Source of the DNA: Perognathus longimembris pacificus | Taxonomy: Eukaryota > Chordata > Mammalia > Rodentia > Heteromyidae | Direction: 5' to 3' | Length of the DNA stretch: 64,000 nt | Assembly: GCF_023159225.1 (NCBI RefSeq) | Contig: NC_063167.1 | Coordinates: 72,045,798 to 72,109,797 of the forward strand | Shown here: positions 31,826 through 42,239 of the stretch, one piece after another | Numbering within the stretch: the stretch's first letter is position 1 | Layout of the letters: each line of letters starts with the position of its first letter | The notes under the pieces: generated by a model | What the model was told of the DNA's origin: nothing | Seen by the model: only the letters and a program-made list of their open reading frames with translations | Database searches by the model: none | Program-made: the position numbers and the translations under genes

Positions 31826-32105
31826 CAGGACTGGCTTGGGGTGCTCCCTGCTCTGCAGGAATGGCTGGCTCGGGGTGCTCCCTGTTCTGCAAGAATGGCT
31901 GGCTTGGGGTGCTCCTTGCTCTGCAGAAATGGCTGCTCTGGGTGCTCCCTGCTCTGCAGGAATGGCTGGCTCAGAGTACTCCCTGCTCTTCAGGAACGGC
32001 TGCTCACGGTGCTCCCTGCTCTGCAGGAATGGTTGGCTTGGGGTGCTCCCTTCTCTGCAGGAATGGCTGCTAGGCGTGCTCCCTGCTCTGCAGGAATGGC
32101 CAGCA
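31826..32105. repeat. Minisatellite, about 8 units of 33-34 bp
   Basis: The core TGCTCCCTGCTCTGCAGGAA recurs about every 33-34 bases, with variation mostly in the GGCTGGCTTGGGG part. Because 33-nt units keep frame and lack stops, open frames of 110-160 codons appear on both strands. They are repeat artefacts. Confidence 0.93.
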
Positions 32106-32128
32106 AGCAGTAGAAGAGGAAAATCAAC

Positions 32129-32251
32129 CAGGTGCCAGTGGCTCATGCCTGTAATCCTAGCTACTTAAGAAGCTGAGATCTGAGGATCAAAGTTCTAAGT
32201 CAACCCAGGCAGGGGAAGTCCATGAGACTCTTATCTTCCCCAAAATCAGAA
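32129..32251 (+). mobile_element. Family B SINE, left part (split by insertion)
   Basis: ACCAGGTGCCAGTGGCTCAT, CTAGCTACTTAAGAAGCTGA and GTCCATGAGACTCTTATCTT are the B1-like left monomer, cut at the linker. Its Geo part resumes at about 32467, beyond an inserted family A SINE. Confidence 0.82.
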
Positions 32252-32465
32252 GGTGCTGGGAATGTGGGTCAGTGGTAGAGTGCTTGCCTAGCATGCATGA
32301 CGCTCTGGATTTGATTCCTCAGCACCACAGAAACAGAAAAGGCTAGAAGTGGCGCTGTGGCTCAAATGGTAGAGTGCTAGCCTTGAGTAAAAGAAGCTCA
32401 GGGACACTCCCAGGCCCTGAGTTCAAGCCCCAGGACTGGCCAAAAGCAAAAGCAATAAAAAATAA
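32252..32465 (+). mobile_element. Family A dimeric SINE nested in family B
   Basis: A complete ID plus Geo unit sits exactly at the linker of an older family B element. The tail is A-rich (AAAGCAAAAGCAATAAAAAA). Short similar words flank it (TCAGAAGG and CAGAGG), a possible worn duplication. Confidence 0.88.
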
Positions 32466-32466
32466 A

Positions 32467-32577
32467 CAGAGGTAGAGCTGTGTGTGTGTCAAGTGGTAGA
32501 GTGCTAGCCTTGAGTAGAAAAGCTCAGGGACAGCACTCAGGCACTGAACTCAAGCTCCAGTACTGGCTCCCACCAAA
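32467..32577 (+). mobile_element. Geo right monomer of the split family B SINE
   Basis: GGTAGAGCTGTGTGTGTGTC, GTGGTAGAGTGCTAGCCTTG and CTCAAGCTCCAGTACTGGCT restore the missing right half of the element at 32129. Confidence 0.8.
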
Positions 32578-33059
32578 AAAGGGAAGATAGTCAAAATGAA
32601 GCTAGCATTTCCTCCTGATTTGACTGCACATGCCAGGAGCCTTGCACGGGAGGCACTGTCTTGCCAATCTCCCCTCCTCCCACTCTGACAAGGGACTCAG
32701 GAAGGAGAGCCCTCTGCCCCTGGCACTGTCCCCTCAAACCCCACGGTTAGTTCTGCCTGCCTCTTGATCATGGCAACCTGATGAGACAACCTGTGCTAGA
32801 GGAGTTCACCCAAACTTTCTTGCTAGCTTTCAGCACACACCCCCTCAAAGTAGCAGGAATGGAAGACATGAGCTGAATACTAAAAAGCTCAGCAGTGGGA
32901 GGACTTGCCTCTTCCCACCCAGTCCTGAGCCCCAGAACTTCAAAGGGAGAGGAAGCAGTGTATCAGCTCTGCCTGGGGGTGAGGGGTCCTGGGAGCTGCT
33001 AGCAATCCTGTGCCCAGCCCCTCCAGGTGTCCACGGCCGAGCCCCCCCTCAAACACACC
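32578..33059. other. Spacer, no gene recognised
   Basis: GC-moderate unmasked DNA. No frame with a recognisable domain. Confidence 0.45.
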
Positions 33060-33440
33060 CAGCCCGGGCTTTCATGTGGATCAAGGCCCGGAAGATGACA
33101 AGCCTCCTGACGGATAGACGCACAGAGACTTCGCCGGTGATTTATTGGCTTTCTGCACCTGACGAGAACCACTAGGCCTATCTGAGAGGGAAATGTATGC
33201 GCTCTCCTGACGCCGAGTGGCAGCATTGGGTGAGCACATTCTGTCAAGCTGGGCCCGGGAAAGCGGAGCTGTGCACTGGCCTGTGCTCTGCGAGCGAGTC
33301 CAGGTCATAAAAGTGTCAGCACGCGATATATTTCTTGTGAGGGATCCTCTCTGGGCCCCGGTTAAAGCCGTCCCTCCCCGCCTGACAGCCCAGCCCCAGC
33401 GATGTTGGCAGTGCCCCAAGGTTGATTATCTTCTCTCCTT
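33060..33440. promoter_or_regulatory. Candidate regulatory block with retained CpGs
   Basis: This repeat-free stretch keeps many CpG dinucleotides (for example GACGGATAGACGCACAG, TTCGCCGGTG, CACGCGATATATT) while most of the window has lost them. It also carries Hox/CDX-like words (TTTATTGG, TCATAAAA). Preserved CpGs outside a repeat suggest constraint or hypomethylation. I see no exon reading. Function is inferred, not shown. Confidence 0.4.
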
Positions 33441-33545
33441 CCACTTTAGGGTGCTGCCTGGTCCACCCTGGTGTCGTCCTTTAGGTCACATCTGATCCTG
33501 GGTGCAGGGTCATAGTCGATGGGTTAGATGAGAGAAATTATCCTC

Positions 33546-33757
33546 ATACTAGGATGTGAACTCAGGACCCGGGTGCTGTACTTGAACTTTGTTGCTCAAG
33601 GCTGGTGCTCTACCACTTGAGTCACAGCTCCCCCTCCACCTTTTTGGTGGTTAACTGGAGCTAAGAGTAACATGGACTTTTCTGCCTGGGCTGGCTTTGA
33701 CTCGTGGTCCTCAGCCTCCTATATAGCTAGGATTACAGGTGTGAGCCACTGGCATCT
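33546..33757 (-). mobile_element. Family B dimeric SINE, reverse
   Basis: Minus strand: CAGATGCCAGTGGCTCACAC, the B1-like monomer, the CCAGTTAACCACCAAAAAGG linker and Geo with GTGACTCAAGTGGTAGAGCA. The 3' end is diverged. Confidence 0.86.
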
Positions 33758-35018
33758 GAAGTGAGCTCTGTCATGCTCCTGTAAACCTAGAATGATGATG
33801 GAACACAATGAAGGTGGTGGTGATGGTGGACTTAGGGGATAAAGTTTCAGCCTGGCCCAGAAGGAGCAGTTACTAGGAAGCCACTAGCAAACAGGGCAGG
33901 AAGGGTATGGACTAGACCACAGAAAACAAGCAGGATAATGTTGGAGATGAAGCAGAAGCCTGATGTCTAAGTTATGCCATGGCAAAGAAGTAAAAGTCTT
34001 CTGTAGAAGGCGCCTGTGCCTTCTAAGAAGGAAACGGTAGTTGTTCTAGGAGATTTGTGTGTGTATGTAGCAGAGGCTCTGGAGACAGGCAGAACATTTA
34101 CTTCCTCTTATGTCTGTCTACAAGTAGGGTTTCCAGATCATCTAGAAGGATTTATTACTTTTTTTCCTGGAGGATAGAAAGCAATTTCATATTCCTTCTG
34201 AATTACACCAACATGAAAGCTTACAGTGTCTTGGTGCAGGTTCTTCTGTCACAGAGACAGAGTTGTCAGTATCTTAGGTCCCAGGCGTGCCAGGCCCATC
34301 CCGCACCAGGATATGAATTAACTTGTAAAAGGAGCTCAAGACCTCCTAGGAGAGAAGATGCGAAGGTACCTTGCTTCCCAAGATCTGAAAACAGACCTCA
34401 CAGGGTCCATGAGGGTGCTCCCAATAAGATGTGTGGGGGTGGGGAAGGAGAAGGATGATCTGGCCACAGAAATAGAATGAATTTAAGGAGAAGGTGAATC
34501 TAGGCTCATGATCCCAGCTCGGTGAAAGAGGGAAAAGCATGAAGATGCTAGGTGTTGTTGTTGTGGGGTGCATGATGGGTGCTGTCTGCATCTCCAGGAC
34601 CTCCTGCTCTGGCACAACTATGCACATGGGGGAGGGGGACACTGAGCATAGAACGTGACCAGGAGAGGCATATGGGGTGCCCTGGCACCTTCCTCCAGCT
34701 GAACCTCACATCTGATTCTAGTCTCCACAGAATCCATGTTCAAAACCATCACCAAGGGTCCAGTCTCCCACTCACCCGCTGTTCTGATCCCTTTAAATTG
34801 TAAGGTCTCAGCATTCCCACATACCTGGATATGAGGAGGCCAGGGGCAACAGGAGGACCCGGGGGAGGTAGGCAGGGCCCTGGGAAGACCCAGATTGAAT
34901 GCACTGATGAACCAAGTCGGTGTACCAGGCTCTTGCTCCTGAGCGGATCCACGGGTTTTATCATGAGTTGTTCCGATGTCAGTTAGAGTTGAGTATTAGT
35001 ACCGAGGACACAACACTC
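33758..35018. other. Spacer, no gene recognised
   Basis: About 1.26 kb free of recognised repeats. A plus frame of 133 codons (34057-34458) has no known domain and mixed composition. I do not call it a gene. Confidence 0.45.
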
Positions 35019-35032
35019 AAGAGACATTGGCT

Positions 35033-35250
35033 TGGGGCTGGGGATATAGCCTAGTGGCAAGAGTGCCTGCCTCGGATACACGAGGCCCTAGGTTCGATTC
35101 CCCAGCACCACATATACAGAAAACGGCCAGAAGCGGCGCTGTGGCTCAAGTGGCAGAGTGCTAGCCTTGAGCGGGAAGAAGCCAGGGACGGTGCTCGGGC
35201 CCTGAGTCCAAGGCCCAGGACTGGCCAAAAAAAAAAAAAAAAAAAAAAAA
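35033..35250 (+). mobile_element. Family A dimeric SINE, CpG-rich young subfamily
   Basis: It carries diagnostic changes GGATATAGCCTAGTGG, GCCTCGGATACACGAGGC and TTGAGCGGGAAGAAG, a tail of about 26 A, and a perfect 14-bp duplication AAGAGACATTGGCT (35019-35032 and 35251-35264). Many CpGs are intact. The same variants occur at 55735-55941. Confidence 0.95.
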
Positions 35251-36078
35251 AAGAGACATTGGCTGCCCTGCCATTCTTCCATAACTTTTGGAAATGGGAT
35301 CACTTTCTATTTTGTTTGCAACAGTTTTGCACGTCTCAATAGACGATATGCTCCATTGGTCTTTTACCTGCCTTCTTTTTCACTGTCTGTCACGGTCTTG
35401 GCAAAGCTCTTTTATGGGTGTGTTTTCTCACACAGGTGCTCAATGAAGACACCGAGTGGCTGAAGCATGTAAGAAAGCACATGTAAAACCTCCCCTACCA
35501 ACGCTAGAACATGTGGTGGAATTCATGCACTCTGTAGAGAGAACAGCTTGGAGCATCTTTGCAACCCCAGCTCCACGGCTTCTCTCAGGTTCAGCTGACC
35601 AGAGCTCCCAGAGACACAAGGCCTCTCCCTTCCAAAGGCGACCCAGCAATCAGATGGGGCAAAATGCTGTGGACATGGACTCTCGTGAGACCAACTAGGT
35701 TTAGCAGAGTCAAGGACACAGTGACTTTCTACAAGGAACTCAATGTCTCTGAGCTTTGTTCTTCACCCATTTACCTACCCAAAGGTCTGAAAGCACCACC
35801 AAAATAGCTACAGTATTACCTAAATGACACCATGCTTCATTTTTCCCCAAGATATTGTTTACATCATTGAAATATATTAAGCTTTTGTTTCATTGGTGCA
35901 TGTTTGTAAGAGGCCTATATCTATGGGTGAAAATCAACAAAGAAATACGTACTTGAACACTTTAAACTTTATAATAAGTGAACAGGTTTTTATGTTTCAC
36001 TGATGGCTGTTAAGAGTCAATCACCAACTACAAGTCTGGCAATTGCGCTCAGTGAGAAAGATGGAAATACATTGCTGC

Positions 36079-36100
36079 ATAATGTTCTACAGAACATTAT
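36079..36100. other. Perfect 9-bp inverted repeat with 4-nt loop
   Basis: ATAATGTTC, a TACA spacer and GAACATTAT form a perfect palindrome. TGTTC and GAACA halves occur in steroid-receptor sites but here point the opposite way, so it could equally be chance. Confidence 0.75.
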
Positions 36101-36171
36101 AAAGCTAAAGTTTTCAAGACATTCATCCATCTTTGCTCTCTGTCACAGACATTCAGCATTCTAGACATTTT

Positions 36172-36186
36172 ACACCAGGGGGCAGG
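36172..36186 (+). promoter_or_regulatory. CTCF-like core motif, plus orientation
   Basis: ACACCAGGGGGCAGG matches the CCASYAGRGGGCR core with one mismatch at the first base and includes the AGGGGGCAG block. It is outside repeats. Weaker than the site at 25765. Confidence 0.5.
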
Positions 36187-37920
36187 AATCACAAAGATTA
36201 AAAATATTGAAAACAAAGGTGCTTTCTAATGAGAGGGCCAGTTTGTGGTTTAGATCTTGAGGAAGAAATCTGAGCCGACTTCCTATTTGGCCATAGATTC
36301 TACTTGGAAATGGGGGAAATCTTTTGTACCAGGACAATTTTTAAAAACTGAGATCATTTATTTAGATGGCATAAATAAATTGAAAGTGAGCATGACTGTG
36401 GCGTTTGAGGTGTAAACAGATACAATAGAATAAAAGTGACACGCAATTGGAAATGTTTAGAGTTGAGCTGAGGAGCTATTTTTTTTTTCTGCAAAACAAA
36501 AACAAGTTGTAAATAATTTAATCTGTGTCTCAGCTCTTTAGTTCTGTCTGTAAGCACACCAGTAGTCACCTGGGTCTAGGATTAGTTCCAACTATTGATC
36601 CACCTCAGTCTCTGGCCAACTCCCTAGTATGGGGTTATAAAGGCCAAGAGTCAAAGGTTAACATAGTAAACCTGTGGCATTGTGCCTGGCCTATGACTAT
36701 CACTCTATTTACTGGCTACAGTGGGACAGACTGACCTCTAGACTTGTGAGCTGGCGGTTTAGTTGTCCCAGTGTACTTTGGATCTCTGGGTTAATGACAA
36801 AGTCACATCCCATCTTCTTCGCCAAGGTCAGGAGTGGCATGAGCAAAAAAGCCAAAGGGCTGTGCCCTGGTGAAGTTGACCCTGCTCTACCTCAACTACT
36901 CCCACTGCTTTGAGGCCCAGACACATACTGCATGCCCTCTTTTCGGTGTAGCGCCTCTTCCTGTAACAAGAGAGGAGCCAGCGTAGCGCCTCTCAGCCGG
37001 TGGTGTTGAGGGTCAGTGCTTGGTGCACCGAGCACCTCAGGTGCAGGGGAGGCCAGTTGCATCAGAAGGTCTTAGAATACCTCCAGGCGGCTCCCCTGGT
37101 CAGCTTCACACTTGGTACCTGAGCCCATCCCGGAGCCCCAAGCAGAGGAAGAGATGGACTATAGGCTCCTCATCAACTTTGTCTGAAAGGAGAGTCTAGT
37201 GTGACAGACAGGTTTCCCCACCCTGATCTGCCATGATTAGCCTCTGTGACTTGACATGTTCTGCTCTCCCAAGCAGGCTGTACACTTTAGGACACCTTCC
37301 CTGTAGCAGGAGTGCCCAGCGTGGGGGCATCTTCCTGGAGCAGAACTGAAGAAGGAGCTCAGGCTTCCATGCTGACCCTCACTTTCCCTGACCTAGAGGA
37401 GATGAGAGACACTCTCCCAACTGTGAGTCTCAAGGGCAGCAGCATTCTGGAGCAGGAGGGCGTGGTGTCTGCGCAGTGGCAGTGGCAACTGTGGTCTTTC
37501 CACTCCATGGTGGCTTGGTGGCCCTGGCCTGGGCTGCCCGGCCCCCTTCCCCTTCCACACTGGGAGAGGCGGCGGCTGGCGCTCAGGCTCACCTGGCCAG
37601 CCTCTGGCTGCCGAAGGGCTGTACGGAGAGGCCTGAGACAGCCTGATGGATCGTCTCATAAACACAGCCCGCAGGAAGGAAAGAGAAAATTATGCCAGCA
37701 GAATGCACTTACGAGAAATAGATACGTGCGGTGCACGGAGAAATGCTTTGATATTAAAATTTTTTTGTAACTTAAAAAGGCATGAAAAATGATACCGACC
37801 ACTAACTAATCAACATTCCTTTGCGAATGCAGCTTCAGTTCCTAACCAAAAACACATCCCCGCTATTGTCTTGTCTGGATCCAGATGCAAACATGATTAA
37901 TTAAGTTTCAGGCGAGGAGT

Positions 37921-37934
37921 GGGGGGGGGGGGGG
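37921..37934. repeat. Poly-G run
   Basis: Fourteen consecutive G. A homopolymer of this length is also a common place for assembly error. Confidence 0.9.
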
Positions 37935-38005
37935 ATGGTCGGGACAATGGCTCTCAGGATGGTTTTTGTATCCAGGCCAGGGAGAATCTCCAAGAGTGGG
38001 CAGCG

Positions 38006-38008
<3 letters not shown>

Positions 38009-38041
<33 letters not shown>
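38009..38041. repeat. (CA)n microsatellite
   Basis: About 16 uninterrupted AC units. Unlike several other CA runs here it is not attached to a SINE. Confidence 0.93.
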
Positions 38042-39039
38042 GCAGCCACAGTACGCAGCACAGTGTCCCACATGGGGAGGACGGGGCAGCGAGACTACGT
38101 AAGGAGAGCAGAGGCCTTCATCTCCCGCTGGCACTGCCCGGCCCCACCTCAGACCCGCAGCAGCGCCCAGGGCACCTTGCTGGGAGACCTGGCTGCCCTC
38201 TATACTGATGCCAAGCAGCCCGGGACCTAGGGCAGGCTGCCTCCAGTCCACACTTGAAGGACGGTTGGACTAAAGCTTCCATCATAAAAAGTCTCCTCCA
38301 CTTCTGACTTGATGGTGCCCGACGTCCCTCCCACATCACAGATGCCATGATGTAACTGGCTGCTGGGCATGGTCATGATGGTCAGCCTTGAGGTGGGTGT
38401 GGGGTGAGCGCCACTGGGGTCCGGAGCTGACCTGCACTATCCGGGGACGTGACCTTAGCTCAACCACCTCACTCAGTCTGCAGGTTATCAGCAAGTGACT
38501 GCTCTGCCCCTCAGCGCCCCATCAGAGAGCAGAAATACCAAGCCCAGGGCCGACTCTGACAGGTAGGTTCCGGGGTGATGGATGAAGAGATGCCCTGCAG
38601 AATATTGTTTATTAAATAGTTGGTATTCCAGTTACTAGCATGGTATGAGGAATGTGTTTTACCCACAGTTCTTGCACCAAGAGTAATGCCAAGAGCTTCC
38701 CAACAGATTTTCAAACTCTACTGGGGGGTGGTGCCAATGCAAAGGTTTAAAGAGTTATTTCATTGCTCTGCCTCCTTCTAAAGCTAATTGATTCCAAAAG
38801 TACTTAGTCTCTCTTGATATCAGGTAGAAATTTTTTTTAGACCACGAGCTGTACTCTCTCAAACGCTGGAACAGCAAATTTCCTGGTTCAAGTTCTTTCA
38901 TTCTTCTCAGTTCCAGAAGAGAGAGTTACTTGTCTTTACTTGTCTGAGTGTGTGATTCCATCTCTGAAAGTCTATGAAGTATGCAGCAGCCTCTTGCTGA
39001 GCCAGGAACTGCTTTGGAAATACCACCTCCGATCCATCT

Positions 39040-39170
39040 TCATGTTTTCAAGAGGAGTTTGTTCTGCCCACCTCCCAGATGAAGTAACTGAGATCCATTA
39101 GGAGGCCGCTTGCTTGGGGTCCTAGAACCACAAGAGTTGCAGTGGAGCCCCAAATCATGTGTTTCCTGTC
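39040..39170 (-). mobile_element. Possible MIR fossil, reverse
   Basis: CCCAGATGAAGTAACTGAGA, GGCCGCTTGCTTGGGGTCCT and AGAGTTGCAGTGGAGCCC follow the reversed MIR order of AGATGAGGAAACTGAGGC, ACTTGCCCAAGGTCAC and GTGGCAGAGC. Confidence 0.5.
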
Positions 39171-41208
39171 TCGCCTTCCACTGCCACCCTGGAGCGACCT
39201 TTCTGGGCAGTGTCACAAACAGTGTCATTCAAGTCACATCAGTGAAGGCTGAAGCCCTACAAGGTACAGGGACCTGAGATGAGAAGACATTTCCCCTGGA
39301 GGAACAGCACAAGGATGGATGTGGAGGTGGAACTGTCTGGCAGATGTAGGCTCCGCGCTCCAGTTGGCCAATCAGGAACCAGCTACGGGGCCTCCTCTCC
39401 TCACCGGAGGGCCGCTTCCACTCTAGTTTTTCCGGGGGACTCTGGTCCCTTCTGCTCTTGTTCTCAAGGCACCTGGGCATCCTCATCCCTCCCGAATCCC
39501 AAGCATCTCTAACTTAATTTTCTTCCCTTGTGACCCCAGCCCTAGCACTAAGCAGTTTATCTGCAGCATCTTCAGACCTGGGGCCACGAAAGGAACCTGC
39601 AGGCTCTGGAGTAGAGGCCACACATGCGCATACCTGCCTCTGAAAGCCTGGACCGCTCTCTTGCTTATCTCCCTAACTCATGATCCTCTTAGCCTGGAGG
39701 GGCCCGTGGGTCACTTACCACTCCCTCCACCCAGCTGGAAGTCTGGACAGGCTCTGGGCTTCCCTAGGCCTGGGAGGTCCCTGTTCCTTGCCTGTAGGAG
39801 GCACTTCATTTTTCTAGGGTTTGGTTTGCTTTGGGGTAAATTAAGGATGTCCATCCTCACGCTGGTGTGCTGAAAACCAAGCATCAGGCTGATGATTTTC
39901 CTGCACTGTTGGAGATTCATGCTGCCCTTCCCCCAGCCCTGGGGCAGTGTAAAAGCTAGCCACTCCCATCTTCCGGGTTCTGCCGGAAGAGAAGCAGAGC
40001 AGCCCTGACTCTCGGCTCAGCCACGTGGGTAATGGCGGCGGAGCCCCCAGAGACCCAGCTCTCGGAGGGCTGTGGTCTCTGCCCATAGAGGAAGTTTCAT
40101 GACATCACCTGATGGGCAGCCCAGCTCAGCCAATCAGCTAGTCAACCCAAGTCCCTCCTCTTCGTTCCAGCCATTACCGTTATGTAAGACCGGCTCCCTG
40201 GAATTTCTTTCCTGAGTCAGCTCTGGACACGTGAGGGGGACAGGGAAGGGGATTTCGGCATATGTCCTCAGCTCAGCGCTGTCCACAAAGATACGCTTTA
40301 CTCTTTCTGCCTGCGGGAGGGGTAGGGCTGAGTGTCTTTCACAATTTGGGATCAGGCATCCCCCCAGGAGAAACGGGGGAAGGGGGTCCCGAGCCCCCAA
40401 CACTGCACTGCACCAAACACTGGGGGCAACTTTGTGCAGCAGGCACATGAGTATGCTGGATGAGAAAACTGGCCTTTCCTGGAGCAGCCTGTGTACCGCA
40501 GGTCACTCCATACACTCAGTGATTGGTGGAGAGGACCAGTGAGCAGGCTCATGCTGCTCTCACTCCAGAGTCAGAGTTCTGTGGACAAGGTTCAGGTCAG
40601 AACACTCTCCTTGCCAGACCTGCAGCCCAAATCAGGAGCTGCGCCAAGCTTTTTCTTAACAAAGGGTCTGAAAAAAATATTAAAAAAAAATACAGGTTTC
40701 TCAGGCCAAATCTGTAACATAGTCATTTATTGTTATTACTGTTACTTGAAAAAATATAAGATGCACTTGTGAAACTATAATTCCTTTGTGCATCCCTTTA
40801 TAAATTATTTTATTTATAGATTTATTTTTAATAAAAAAATTTAAAACATAAATGTAAAACTCACACTTAGTTCTTTGACTGGCTGGCTGTCCTAAAAGAA
40901 GAAACACAAGATTCAGACTTAGGACTGGGTTTAAGAAAGAGATGGCTAGGTCTGCAGCAGAAGCCACATGCTGTACACCTTGACGGCCCAGACACCAAGT
41001 GAGAGCAATTGCAGAACATGCGTTTACAGCCTTGCAATAAGAACACAATTTGGGAGGGAAAATGATGGGAAGGGGGACTGGAACCAAAAAGCACTGAACA
41101 CAAAAATGGACATGTTAAATTGTGACATGCTTGCACAACCATTTGATTAAAGACATGAACAAAAAGAGATCACAGTCAATACAATTTCCAGTGAAAACAC
41201 AGCCTTGC
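39171..41208. other. Repeat-poor spacer around a promoter-like cluster
   Basis: No repeat is recognised until the SINE at 41209. The AT-rich patch at 40680-40860 has A runs and TTTATTTAT words. Frames here are under 130 codons and domainless. The motif cluster at 39970-40235 is listed separately. Confidence 0.4.
39970..40235. promoter_or_regulatory. Promoter- or enhancer-like motif cluster
   Basis: Within 270 bp I see an inverted ETS pair (CTTCCGG at 39970-39976, CCGGAAG at 39983-39989), an E-box CACGTG (40022-40027), a YY1-like ATGGCGGC (40032-40039), a CRE-like TGACATCA (40100-40107), a CCAAT box CCAATCAG (40130-40137), an AP-1 site TGAGTCA (40213-40219) and a second CACGTG (40228-40233). 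These are typical of housekeeping promoters or strong enhancers. No exon or splice site is identified, so it could be an orphan or enhancer. Confidence 0.45.
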
Positions 41209-41437
41209 AGCTGGGTGCTGATGGCTCACACCTGTAATCTGGGCTACTCAGGAGGCTGTGATCTAAGGATCACGGCTCAAAGCCAATCCAGGTAAGTTCT
41301 TGTGACTCTTATCTCCAATTAACCACCAAAAAGCTGGAAGTATAACGGGGGCTCAAATGGCAGAGCATTAGTCTTAAGTGAAACAGCTCTTGGACAGCAC
41401 CCAGGCCCCGAGTTCAAGCCCTAGGACCAGCCCCCAA
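41209..41437 (+). mobile_element. Family B dimeric SINE
   Basis: AGCTGGGTGCTGATGGCTCA, GGCTACTCAGGAGGCTGTGA, the CTCCAATTAACCACC linker and Geo (GGCTCAAATGGCAGAGCATT, TTCAAGCCCT). A TC/CTCG-rich run follows at 41449-41491. Confidence 0.87.
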
Positions 41438-41448
41438 ATCCATAGTAT

Positions 41449-41491
41449 TCTCTCTCTCTCACTTGCTCGCTCACTCGCTCTCTCGCTCTCA
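41449..41491. repeat. (TC)n with CTCG/ACTTG interruptions
   Basis: A pyrimidine-rich simple repeat directly downstream of a SINE, possibly grown from its 3' end. Confidence 0.8.
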
Positions 41492-41509
41492 TTTATTTAC
41501 TTTTGTTTG

Positions 41510-41668
41510 CTGGTATTGGCATTTGAACTTGGAGTCTTACACATGCTCAGCTTGCTTGCTCAGCTGGTACTCTACTACTTGAACCATGTCCCCATCCCTG
41601 CTTTTTGACAGCTATTTTAGACATGCAGCTTTACAGACTTTTCTACCTGGGCTAGCATTGAACCCTGC
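41510..41668 (-). mobile_element. Degenerate family B-like SINE, reverse
   Basis: Plus-strand words GGTATTGGCATTTGAACTTG, GGTACTCTACTACTTGAACC and TTTCTACCTGGGCTAGCATT match the reversed Geo and B1-like parts in order. Old. Confidence 0.55.
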
Positions 41669-42084
41669 CAGTGTTGGGTTGTTTCCTGTAAAACAGTTTA
41701 TGAAAGCCTTCCAACACACTATTGAATGCGAAGGATTGGTGTTATGAAACTGACCTATTTAAAAATTAACAATTCTGATAATGCCTTAAAATATATGCAT
41801 ACACACAATACTTAACTTTTTGTATTTAGGAGAAACAACAAAATATATATTTCAAAACGATTATTAAAAATAGTAAACATCAAAAAAATCATTGAAAATG
41901 GTGTTCCTAGAAAGGGCAGCATCTTCCTAATCACTATTATGTGGGCATTTGTTCAGTAGAATAGTAACTCTTTGTTTCTGCTTCCTAACCAAGACCACCT
42001 TGGTCAACTAGAAGGATGAATTATAAAGGAAGATGAAAAAAATTATTAGTTCCTTCCATTTTTGTCTTGATTTTCTTTTTAGTG
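41669..42084. other. AT-rich spacer, no gene recognised
   Basis: AT-rich DNA with A runs (41760-41900). No repeat family or coding frame was recognised. Confidence 0.45.
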
Positions 42085-42150
42085 ACACTGGGGTTTGAAC
42101 GCAGGGCTTTGTACTTGCTAGGCTGACGCTTTAACACATGATAGAGTTTA
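42085..42150 (-). mobile_element. ID-like SINE fragment, reverse
   Basis: GACACTGGGGTTTGAACGCA and TTGTACTTGCTAGGCTGACG correspond to the reversed tRNA-like B box and anticodon-region part of an ID unit. Confidence 0.5.
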
Positions 42151-42239
42151 GTTCACAGAGGGAATATAAAATTGTCACGTATCAGATCAAAGCTAGATTC
42201 CCTAGGATTATATTGTGACTTTGAAGATGTAATCCCTTG

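Larger units (their letters stand above)
35265..39039. other. Repeat-poor spacer with several candidate regulatory points
   Basis: Nearly 3.8 kb with only small simple repeats (poly-G at 37921-37934, CA at 38009-38041). Frames up to 152 codons (37312-37770) show no domain. A forkhead-like TTGTTTAC lies at about 35855. A CTCF-like motif, a hairpin and a possible conserved block are listed separately. Confidence 0.45.

Noticed and set aside
31826..32105. CRISPR-like periodic array
   Set aside because: The units are contiguous tandem copies without unique spacers, and the DNA is mammalian. It is a minisatellite.
31655..32168. Overlapping frames of 110-163 codons in several frames
   Set aside because: They arise because the 33-34 bp minisatellite unit has no stop codon. 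Several frames are open at once and none has an independent coding signal.
33207..33220. CTCF-like word (ACGCCGAGTGGCAG)
   Set aside because: Three mismatches in the core. Kept only as part of the CpG-retaining block.
37312..37770. Plus-strand frame of 152 codons
   Set aside because: No recognisable domain or homologue, minus-strand frames are open too, and there is no promoter or splice context. Composition follows local GC content.
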